A stretch of 17,963 nucleotides of DNA from Dehalococcoidales bacterium (GTDB lineage Bacteria > Chloroflexota > Dehalococcoidia > Dehalococcoidales > RBG-16-60-22), in assembly GCA_016783105.1 (NCBI GenBank), contig JADHXF010000032.1, forward strand, positions 1-17,963. The letters run 5' to 3'. Below are positions 1-9,117 of the stretch, in pieces (position 1 is the stretch's first letter; every line of letters starts with the position of its first letter). The notes under the pieces were generated by a model, which was not told the origin of the DNA, made no database searches, and saw nothing but the letters and a program-made list of their open reading frames with translations. Made by a program: the position numbers and the translations under genes.

Positions 1-49
1 GAACTGGACTTCCGGGGTGCTTTAGGTTACCTGAGGGGTTTTAATCAGG

Positions 50-78
50 TTGACAATAATATGGGAGGGGTATATCAT
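50..78 (+). promoter_or_regulatory. sigma70-type promoter for lipB
   Basis: TTGACA at 50-55 and TATCAT at 73-78 are separated by 17 bases, a near-consensus -35/-10 pair. Transcription would start near 85. That lies downstream of the first in-frame ATG at 61, so the promoter also decides the lipB start: the ATG at 145 would be used. A 6-bp inverted repeat (ACCTGA 29-34, TCAGGT 45-50) touches the -35 box and could be a regulator site, but this is weak. Confidence 0.6.
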
Positions 79-144
79 CAGTTTCAAGAACAAAAATGTT
101 CGAGGTCGGATCACTTAAAGTTGATATGGGAAATCCCGGCTGAT

Positions 145-831
145 ATGTGTCTGCCTTACCGTAAAGCTTATATCGTAAAATACCTCGGGGTAGTCCCGTA
201 TGAAGATGCCCTGAGCCAGCAGGAGACGTTGCGGCAGCTAAGGGCGAAGGGCGAAATTCCAGACGCTGTCTTGCTGCTCCAGCATCCGCACGTTTACACC
301 GTGGGGCATTTCCGCGGCGAAGAGGATATTATTGCCCCGCCAGAAAATGCTCCGGTCTTCCACACCAACCGCGGTGGCAGCATCACCTATCATGGCCCGG
401 GACAGCTGGTCGGCTACCCCATTCTCGACCTCCAGGCAAATGGCCTGGGTGTCCGCAGATATATCTGGAAACTGGAGGGGGTAATTATCAAACTGCTCGC
501 GGGCTTCGGCATCGACGCCCGGCGCAATGATACGTACCCGGGAGGTGTCTGGGTGGGCGGCCAGAAAATCTGTTCCATCGGCATCAACGTCAGCCGCCAC
601 ATCACCATGCATGGATTTGCGCTCAACGTGAACAATGACCTGAAGTATTTTGAATATATCAAGCCCTGTGGCATGAGAGAAGCATCAATGACCTCGATGG
701 CGGCATTTCTCGGCCATCCGGTGCCATTTGGCGCGGTGGTGCACAACTGGATACAGTTATTTTCAGAAATATTTGAACTGAGGAGAGAAACAAAGGCAGC
801 GCTCCCCGTTGAGGAGGCCGCAAGTGTCTAG
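145..831 (+). CDS. lipB: octanoyltransferase LipB (lipoate biosynthesis)
   Basis: Transfers the octanoyl group from octanoyl-acyl carrier protein to the lipoyl domains of 2-oxoacid dehydrogenase or glycine cleavage enzymes, the first step of endogenous lipoate assembly in the cytoplasm. Numbered from the ATG at 145 (228 residues), the family motifs are all present: HPHVYTVG, the RGGSITYHGPGQ block at about 76-87, the catalytic Lys141 in QKICSIG and the catalytic Cys175 in KPCGM. The open frame extends to an ATG at 61, but the extra 28 residues match no LipB feature and lie across a strong promoter. The family normally starts just before the YRKAYIVKYLG-type segment, so 145 is preferred. Its 3' end overlaps the next gene by 8 bases, suggesting translational coupling. 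No lipA is visible in the window. Confidence 0.93.
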   Translation: MCLPYRKAYIVKYLGVVPYEDALSQQETLRQLRAKGEIPDAVLLLQHPHVYTVGHFRGEEDIIAPPENAPVFHTNRGGSITYHGPGQLVGYPILDLQANGLGVRRYIWKLEGVIIKLLAGFGIDARRNDTYPGGVWVGGQKICSIGINVSRHITMHGFALNVNNDLKYFEYIKPCGMREASMTSMAAFLGHPVPFGAVVHNWIQLFSEIFELRRETKAALPVEEAASV

Positions 832-1429
832 GCTGCTTCTGGCAAGACACGGCAACACCAAAGGCAACAGTGCGGAAAGGTTCTGGGGACAGACCGACGT
901 TGCGCTGAACGACAGCGGGATACAGCAGGCGGAGCGACTCGCTAACCGCCTGGCCAGGGAAAAAATTCATTTCATTTACACGAGCACATTGAGCCGGGCT
1001 TCGGCCACCGCCGAAATCATTGCTTCCTGTCACCAGATGGAGGTTATAACCTGCCCCGAACTACTAGAGATTAATTTCGGCCACGTTGAGGGACTGTCCT
1101 TCAGCGAAATCGGCGAGCGTTACCCGGAGTTGGTCAAAGCCTGGCCGGACAGAGACCTGTCTTTTCGTTTTCCCGGTGGGGAAAGCATCGGTGATCTCAA
1201 CAGCCGGGTCGTGAAGTTCTACCACCGGCTGAAAAAACACGCCCCTGAGGATACCGTCCTGGTGGTGGCCCACAGCGGAGTCCTGCGCCTTCTCATCTGC
1301 CATCTGCTGGAGATAGATATGTGGCACTGGCGACAGCTCCGCACCGATTTAGCCTCGCTCAGCAGTGTGGAAATCCGTTCACAGGGAGCCTCGTTGGATT
1401 TACTCAATGATACCTCGCATCTACGCTAG
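824..1429 (+). CDS. histidine phosphatase family protein (phosphoglycerate mutase-like)
   Basis: A 201-residue member of the phosphoglycerate mutase/histidine phosphatase superfamily, which removes or moves phosphate through a phosphohistidine. The catalytic set is visible: the RHGNT motif with Arg8 and His9 (the nucleophile), Arg58 in LSRA, Glu82 in LLEINFG and the second His150 in VAHSGV. The start is taken as GTG at 824, because GAGGAGG at 811-817 stands 6 bases before it; the longer frame begins at a TTG inside that ribosome site. The length and the LLEINFGxxEG segment resemble CobC-type alpha-ribazole phosphatases as well as GpmB-like enzymes. The substrate cannot be fixed from sequence and no cobalamin genes are adjacent. 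It overlaps the end of lipB, so the two are probably one operon. Confidence 0.85.
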   Translation: MSRLLLARHGNTKGNSAERFWGQTDVALNDSGIQQAERLANRLAREKIHFIYTSTLSRASATAEIIASCHQMEVITCPELLEINFGHVEGLSFSEIGERYPELVKAWPDRDLSFRFPGGESIGDLNSRVVKFYHRLKKHAPEDTVLVVAHSGVLRLLICHLLEIDMWHWRQLRTDLASLSSVEIRSQGASLDLLNDTSHLR

Positions 1430-1448
1430 GCAAACGTAATCATTCTTC

Positions 1449-1477
1449 TTTCACCCCACCTTCGGCTGTGTTATACT
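1449..1477 (+). promoter_or_regulatory. extended -10 promoter for ligA-pth
   Basis: TATACT at 1472-1477 is preceded by TG at 1469-1470 with one base between, giving an extended -10 element. The -35 region 17 bases upstream (1449-1454, TTTCAC) is poor, as is common with extended -10 promoters. Predicted transcription start is near 1484, leaving a leader of about 28 bases to the ligA ATG. Confidence 0.45.
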
Positions 1478-1505
1478 TCTAGTGCAAATAATTCTTCCCT
1501 GTTAG

Positions 1506-3557
<2,052 letters not shown>

Positions 3558-3561
3558 TGAT

Positions 3562-4143
3562 ATGAAACTAATCGTCGGCTTTGGCAACCCCGGAGCGGTA
3601 TACACCCGGAACCGGCACAACATCGGTTTCATGTGCTTAAATCGCTTTGCCAGAAAGCACGGAATACGCTTCACTCGCAAACAGGGCTACGCCCGAATCG
3701 GCGAAGGCGAAATCAATGGTATGAAGTTGATACTGGCCAGGCCGCAGACCATGATGAACCTGAGCGGCCAGTCGGTGAGTCGCCTGGTGAAAAGGTATAA
3801 TATCAGCCCTGAAGATTTAATCATCATCCATGACGACCTTGACCTGCCCCTGGGTAAAATCCGCATCCGGCAGGGAGGGCGTTCCGGCGGGCATAAAGGC
3901 ATCGAGTCAACTATCGCCTGCCTGGGGACTGGCAATTTTATTCGCGTCAGGGTGGGCATTGGCCGACCTGCTTTGATGGACAGCGCCGACATGGACAGAG
4001 ACTCCGGGGTTATCAGTCACGTGCTCAGCGATTTTGACACCAGCGAGAATAAAATCGTCGCCGAGGTCATGAATAAAGTCAACGAGGCCATACTCTGCCT
4101 CATCAACGAAGGGTTGACGGCAGCGATGAACCGGTACAACTAA
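3562..4143 (+). CDS. pth: peptidyl-tRNA hydrolase
   Basis: Releases tRNA from peptidyl-tRNA that has dropped off ribosomes. The 193-residue protein carries the family landmarks: FGNPG with Asn9, the catalytic His19 in RHNIGF, the PQTMMNLSG segment, and the HDDLDLPLGKIRI block followed by GGRSGGHKGI. It starts 4 bases after ligA ends and has no independent promoter that I can see. The ATG at 3562 gives the standard MKLIVGFGNPG beginning. Only the operon partner varies from genome to genome; the function is not in doubt. Confidence 0.96.
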   Translation: MKLIVGFGNPGAVYTRNRHNIGFMCLNRFARKHGIRFTRKQGYARIGEGEINGMKLILARPQTMMNLSGQSVSRLVKRYNISPEDLIIIHDDLDLPLGKIRIRQGGRSGGHKGIESTIACLGTGNFIRVRVGIGRPALMDSADMDRDSGVISHVLSDFDTSENKIVAEVMNKVNEAILCLINEGLTAAMNRYN

Positions 4144-4168
4144 AAGACGCTTCTGCATCGTATCTCCC

Positions 4169-4198
4169 TTTACCTCAACGCAGCCTAAATGATATAAT
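4169..4198 (+). promoter_or_regulatory. promoter for SLOG-family gene and possibly eno
   Basis: TATAAT at 4193-4198 is a perfect -10 with an upstream TG (4190-4191) making it an extended -10. TTTACC at 4169-4174 is a 4-of-6 -35 at 18-base spacing. Predicted start is near 4205, so the leader before the ATG at 4221 would be only about 16 bases and it holds no Shine-Dalgarno sequence. Confidence 0.6.
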
Positions 4199-4220
4199 TA
4201 CATAATTACTTTTCATTATT

Positions 4221-4703
4221 ATGGTAGAGACGCAAAGATTTATTGCCGTCATTGGCGGCAGCGAGTGTACTCCAGATGAGGCCAGACTGGCAGAAGAAGT
4301 AGGGCGAGAGCTGGCCAGAAAGGGTATTGCCCTCGTCTGCGGTGGGCTGCGCGGTATCATGGAAGCCGTCTGCAGAGGCGCCAGTGCCGAGGGTGGACTG
4401 ACCATAGGTATCCTCCCCGGAGGCAGCCGCCAGGCGGCCAACCAGTATGTGAAAATTCCAATTGCGACCAACCTGGGTGAAGCGAGGAATGTGATAGTGG
4501 TAAAAAGCTCTGAGGCCGTGATTGCCATCGGCGGGGGTTATGGCACCCTGTCCGAGATCGGCCACGCACTGCGTAATGGCGTCCCGGTTGTCGGCCTCAA
4601 TACCTGGTCGCTGTCACGAAACGGCCAACCGGATGAGTCGATTGCCATAGCGTCAGACCCTGCCGATGCGGTAAATAAAGCGCTAAACATGCTAAACAAG
4701 TAA
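4221..4703 (+). CDS. TIGR00725-type SLOG-fold protein (LOG/DprA-related)
   Basis: A 160-residue Rossmann-like protein of the SLOG superfamily, in the TIGR00725 family related to lysine-decarboxylase-like LOG phosphoribohydrolases and to DprA. Visible motifs are FIAVIGGS at 7-14, the CGGLRGIMEAVCRGA block at about 40-54 and GGGYGTLSE at 104-112, which corresponds to the PGGxGTxxE nucleotide-binding motif of LOG enzymes. The leading Pro of that motif is Ile-Gly here, so phosphoribohydrolase activity should not be assumed. It sits 15 bases before enolase with no obvious terminator between them, so the two may share a transcript. The biological role is unknown; nucleotide or nucleotide-derived ligand binding is the safe statement. 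Confidence 0.82.
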   Translation: MVETQRFIAVIGGSECTPDEARLAEEVGRELARKGIALVCGGLRGIMEAVCRGASAEGGLTIGILPGGSRQAANQYVKIPIATNLGEARNVIVVKSSEAVIAIGGGYGTLSEIGHALRNGVPVVGLNTWSLSRNGQPDESIAIASDPADAVNKALNMLNK

Positions 4704-6017
<1,314 letters not shown>

Positions 6018-6059
6018 TAATATTAACTTGTAAAATAACGAACGGGGATGGGGAAAAGG

Positions 6060-7073
6060 ATGACAACGAAAGTGGGAATCAACGGTTTCGGTCGCATCGG
6101 CCGGATTACCTTTCGCACCATCAACCAGTACCATAAAGGTGAGCTGGAGGTGGTGGCTATCAATGACCTCGCCGATACCACCACCAATGCTCACCTGCTT
6201 AAGTGGGATAGCAGTTACGGCCCCTACCCGGGCACCGTGGTTGCCAGCGATGACGCCATCACCATTAACGGCCATAAAGTGAAGGTCATCTCGGAAAGAG
6301 ACCCTGCCAGCATACCCTGGCGCAACCATGGCGTCGACATCGTCATCGAGTCCACTGGTCTCTTTACCGACGCCACCAAGGCCGCTGCCCATCTCAAGGG
6401 CGGTGCCAAAAAGGTGCTCATCTCCGCCCCGGCTAAAAATGAAGATGTCACCATCGTCCTTGGTGTTAACGAAGACAAGTACGACCCGACAAAGCACAAC
6501 ATCATCTCCAACGCTTCCTGCACTACCAACGGCATAGCGCCGGTGGTTAAAGTGCTCCACGATAACTTCGGCGTGGACAAGGGGCTCATGACCACCATAC
6601 ACGCTTACACCAATGACCAGAGAATTCAGGACATGGTACACAATGACCTGCGCCGGGCGCGCGCTGCCGCAGTCAACCTTATACCAACCACTACCGGCGC
6701 TGCTCATGCTGTTACCCTGGTCATCCCCGAGCTTGCGGGCAGGCTGCACGGCATGGCCTTCCGCGTCCCAGTGGTCACCGTCTCGGTCATCGACTTCGTC
6801 GCTGACTTGAAGCAGAAGGTAACCATTGAGCAGGTCAATAAAGCTTTCAAATCCGCCGCCGAGGGGCCTCTGGCAGGCATCATGGAATACTGCGAGGAGC
6901 CTCTGGTCAGCATGGACTTCAAGGGTAACCCGGCCAGTACCATAGTTGACGCGTTAAGCACCATGGTCATCGGCGACAACATGGTCAAGGTCCTTGCCTG
7001 GTACGATAACGAGTGGGGTTACAGCTGCCGTCTGGCCGACCTCACCGCCTTTATCGCGGGCCAGGGAATTTAA
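6060..7073 (+). CDS. gap: glyceraldehyde-3-phosphate dehydrogenase, type I
   Basis: Oxidises glyceraldehyde-3-phosphate with NAD+ and phosphate, or runs in reverse in gluconeogenesis. From the ATG at 6060 the protein has 337 residues. It shows VGINGFGRIGR at the nucleotide fold, Asp36 in INDLAD (typical of NAD preference), the catalytic Cys154 in ASCTTNG and His181 in TIHAYTNDQ, then TTTGAAHAV and the C-terminal WYDNEWGY. An in-frame ATG at 6048 adds four residues, but its GGGG ribosome site would be directly adjacent. GGGG at 6050-6053 is well placed for 6060, which also gives the family's usual N terminus. The last gene of the housekeeping block; an AT-rich gap and a new promoter follow. 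Confidence 0.96.
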   Translation: MTTKVGINGFGRIGRITFRTINQYHKGELEVVAINDLADTTTNAHLLKWDSSYGPYPGTVVASDDAITINGHKVKVISERDPASIPWRNHGVDIVIESTGLFTDATKAAAHLKGGAKKVLISAPAKNEDVTIVLGVNEDKYDPTKHNIISNASCTTNGIAPVVKVLHDNFGVDKGLMTTIHAYTNDQRIQDMVHNDLRRARAAAVNLIPTTTGAAHAVTLVIPELAGRLHGMAFRVPVVTVSVIDFVADLKQKVTIEQVNKAFKSAAEGPLAGIMEYCEEPLVSMDFKGNPASTIVDALSTMVIGDNMVKVLAWYDNEWGYSCRLADLTAFIAGQGI

Positions 7074-7217
7074 TAAAAACGAAAATAATATGGGCCATTA
7101 TCATCTCTTTAAACGGCCAGGGGGACTACTTTTGAGGGAGGGACTTTTTTCTATACAATTTTTGCCTCAATCTCCCGAGCAGTCTGCCTTGACCGTCTAT
7201 TTAGAAAAAGCCCGTCA

Positions 7218-7247
7218 TTGACATTGCGCGAAAATAAAGTCTAAAAT
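7218..7247 (+). promoter_or_regulatory. promoter for first CetZ-like gene
   Basis: TTGACA at 7218-7223 and TAAAAT at 7242-7247 with 18-base spacing. The flanks TTGACATT and TAAAATAAC are identical in the promoter of the second CetZ-like gene at 11471. Predicted start near 7254 leaves about 20 bases before the GTG at 7275. The rest of the 7074-7217 gap shows no gene or clear terminator. Confidence 0.75.
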
Positions 7248-7274
7248 AACACAAAGCGAAAAATACGGTAAATT

Positions 7275-8450
7275 GTGAAATTAATTATAGTTGGTTTTGG
7301 GCAGTGCGGCGGCAGGATTGCCGATGAATTCGCCCGACTGAATCGTCGGGCGCATATTCAGCGTGGTTTCGACATCATCGCCAATGCCTTTGCCGTCAAC
7401 ACCGATGTTGCCGACCTCAGCGGCCTTACCGGCATCAGGCCGGATTATCAGCACCGCATCCTTATCGGTGGGCGGAAGACTGGCGGACATGGCGTCGGCA
7501 AAATCAACGAACTGGGCGCTGAAATCGCCAAAGAGGACGGCGATAAGATAATTGAAACGATAAGGTCCAGCAAGCGCTTCGTCGACGCAGACGCATTTCT
7601 GCTGATCGCAGGTGCGGCCGGGGGTACTGGCTCCGGCGCACTTCCCGTTATCACCCAGTATATCAAAGAGCGCTATGTGGATAAGCCGGTATATAATCTC
7701 ATCGTCCTGCCCTTCGAGCATGAAGAGGCCACCGAGGAAAGGACCATATACAATGCTGCCACGTGCCTGAAATCAGCTTATCTGGTGGCCGACGCCGTCT
7801 TCCTGGTTGATAACCAGAGATACGTGATGAAAGACGCATCGATTAGAAGCAACCTGTCTAAAATTAACGCCCTGATTACAGAACCGTTTTACAATTTGCT
7901 CTGCGCCGGCGAGGAAAAGAAGACCAAATACATCGGGGCGAAGTTACTTGATGCCGGCGACATTATACAGACGCTGACCGGATGGACCGCGATTGGTTAC
8001 GGCCGCTCTGAAATTTCACTGACCAAGAAACTCCTGTCCCGGACACGCGATTTCCGTCACAAGGCTACGGAAGCCCAGAAAGGAACCCAGGCCATGGACC
8101 AGGCAATCAGCGGTCTTTCTCTCAAGGTCAACCCTATAGATTCAAAGAGAGCACTTTACCTCGTTTCCGCCCCACCTAAAGAAATGAACGTCGACCTTAT
8201 CAAGGAACTCGGTACTTACCTCAAAAGCCTCGCCCCTGAGGCAGTCATCAGGACCGGCGATTACCCAAGGGAAAAAAGAGTGCTCGATATTACCGTCATC
8301 CTGTCGGAACTCAGTGACGTGGAAAAGGCGAGGGGCTACTTCACCAAGACCATCAGCCTCATTTCCGCATTGAAGAAGAGACAGGAAGGAATCGAAGACA
8401 AGTACCGGGGAATAGAAGTCACCCTCAAAGATATCCCATCTTTAATCTAA
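7275..8450 (+). CDS. CetZ/FtsZ-like tubulin superfamily GTPase, copy 1
   Basis: A 391-residue tubulin-superfamily protein expected to bind GTP and form filaments in the cytoplasm. GFGQCGGR at 7-14 is the first nucleotide loop, NTDVADLSGL at 42-51 matches the FtsZ/CetZ loop 2-3 region, and the tubulin signature GGTGSG is at 116-121. The T7 catalytic loop appears as LLDAGDI with Asp226 and Asp229 at the spacing of the two FtsZ catalytic aspartates, followed by GWTAIGYG. The GGHGVG...NELGAEIA run at 70-84 is much closer to archaeal CetZ than to FtsZ. The start is GTG at 7275; the leader has no good Shine-Dalgarno sequence. The protein ends DIPSLI, recalling the FtsZ C-terminal peptide. It is convergent with a - strand helical-repeat gene. 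Role (shape, division or other scaffold) is inferred, not shown. Confidence 0.88.
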   Translation: MKLIIVGFGQCGGRIADEFARLNRRAHIQRGFDIIANAFAVNTDVADLSGLTGIRPDYQHRILIGGRKTGGHGVGKINELGAEIAKEDGDKIIETIRSSKRFVDADAFLLIAGAAGGTGSGALPVITQYIKERYVDKPVYNLIVLPFEHEEATEERTIYNAATCLKSAYLVADAVFLVDNQRYVMKDASIRSNLSKINALITEPFYNLLCAGEEKKTKYIGAKLLDAGDIIQTLTGWTAIGYGRSEISLTKKLLSRTRDFRHKATEAQKGTQAMDQAISGLSLKVNPIDSKRALYLVSAPPKEMNVDLIKELGTYLKSLAPEAVIRTGDYPREKRVLDITVILSELSDVEKARGYFTKTISLISALKKRQEGIEDKYRGIEVTLKDIPSLI

Positions 8451-8463
8451 TCAAAACATTACC

Positions 8464-8485
8464 AATCACATACACGTGTATCAGT
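8464..8485 (+). repeat. left copy of a 22-bp inverted repeat
   Basis: This begins AATCAC and ends GTGTATCAGT. Its partner on the - strand is at 9070-9091. The two match at 18 of 22 positions and bracket the 174-residue gene. The left copy also contains a perfect 12-bp palindrome, ATACACGTGTAT, at 8470-8481. It may be a regulator site, a transcript-end element or the end of a small mobile cassette. Confidence 0.6.
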
Positions 8486-8521
8486 CAAGCCAGGAAGTAC
8501 TCAGATGTCATACTATGGTAC

Positions 8522-9046
8522 TTATCTTGAAAGCTTGGCGTATATGCCCCAGGCCTGATCCACAGTTTCCTCACGGAGCTGCCAGGCCTGCGCAAGCGCT
8601 TCCTCTCTCTTTTTCCAGGCTTCCTCTACCCGTGCCTCGCATTCTCTATCCGCTTGATCTTTCGCCTTTTTAAAGGCTCTCTCCGTCTGAGAGACGGCAT
8701 CATCACGCGCTTTGATCGCGGCCGTTACAGCCTCATCGCGCGCTTTTATTGCCCCTGTAACCACCTCGTTACAGCCTCTCTCCGCCTGTTGCTCAGCACG
8801 TTTGTAAGCTTTGGCAATTTGTTGTTCATTGGCCCGATAGGCATTGGCTACCTGCCGCTGCGCTTCCATAAAGGCAGCGTAGGCTCTTTCGGCCAGTCCC
8901 AATACCTCTTCGAGAGGCTTGACCGGTTGTGTTTCTACTTCTACACTGGCCTGCTCAACTTCTTCAGGAACAGCTTCAACCGTTTCCTCAACTGCTTCTT
9001 CGGTTTCCTCACTGACCTTCTTGGCTTGTTCCTTTGGGTTCGCCAT
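8522..9046 (-). CDS. hendecad-repeat helical protein, 174 residues
   Basis: No family recognised. The ATG at 9046 has a perfect AGGAGGT ribosome site at 9052-9058, 5 bases away, the strongest in the window. Residues 1-45 are very acidic (runs of Glu and Val, few bulky residues) and probably disordered. From residue 55 to the end the protein is eleven consecutive 11-residue units, the last one residue short: for example AIKARDEAVTA, AIKARDDAVSQ, AWKKREEALAQ, AWQLREETVDQ. Alanine or aromatic residues hold the first position. Eleven residues make three helical turns, so this is one long amphipathic helix: a right-handed coiled coil or a membrane-surface helix of the synuclein/perilipin kind. Cys92 and Cys136 are the only cysteines. 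It lies 71 bases after the larger repeat gene and is probably co-transcribed with it. Confidence 0.82.
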   Translation of the reverse strand: MANPKEQAKKVSEETEEAVEETVEAVPEEVEQASVEVETQPVKPLEEVLGLAERAYAAFMEAQRQVANAYRANEQQIAKAYKRAEQQAERGCNEVVTGAIKARDEAVTAAIKARDDAVSQTERAFKKAKDQADRECEARVEEAWKKREEALAQAWQLREETVDQAWGIYAKLSR

Positions 9047-9069
9047 CGAGTACCTCCTGTATTGATATT

Positions 9070-9091
9070 ACTGATACACTGATACGTGATT
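9070..9091 (-). repeat. right copy of the 22-bp inverted repeat
   Basis: On the - strand it begins AATCAC and ends GTGTATCAGT, matching the copy at 8464-8485 at 18 of 22 positions. On the + strand it appears as two tandem ACTGATAC units at 9070-9085 followed by GTGATT. It lies in the 71-base gap between the two helical-repeat genes, just upstream of the ribosome site of the 174-residue gene. Confidence 0.6.
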
Positions 9092-9117
9092 AGTTTCGGT
9101 GCGATTTATTTCCCGCT

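Noticed and set aside
61..144. N-terminal extension of lipB from the ATG at 61
   Set aside because: It overlaps a strong promoter, has no ribosome site, and matches no LipB feature.
6031..6039. TAAAATAAC before gap, the same string as the -10 of the tubulin-like genes
   Set aside because: No acceptable -35 box at 16-18 bases upstream, so it is probably a chance match in AT-rich sequence.
7090..7221. Possible 43-codon gene in the gap after gap
   Set aside because: No ribosome site and no similarity; its end overlaps the strong promoter of the first tubulin-like gene.
8495..8523. AAGTAC/GTACTT inverted repeat between convergent genes as a two-way terminator
   Set aside because: Only 6 bp with a 17-base loop and no T run on either strand.
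8654..9082. + strand frame opposite the 174-residue gene
   Set aside because: The - strand frame has a perfect ribosome site and regular 11-residue repeats; the + strand frame has neither.
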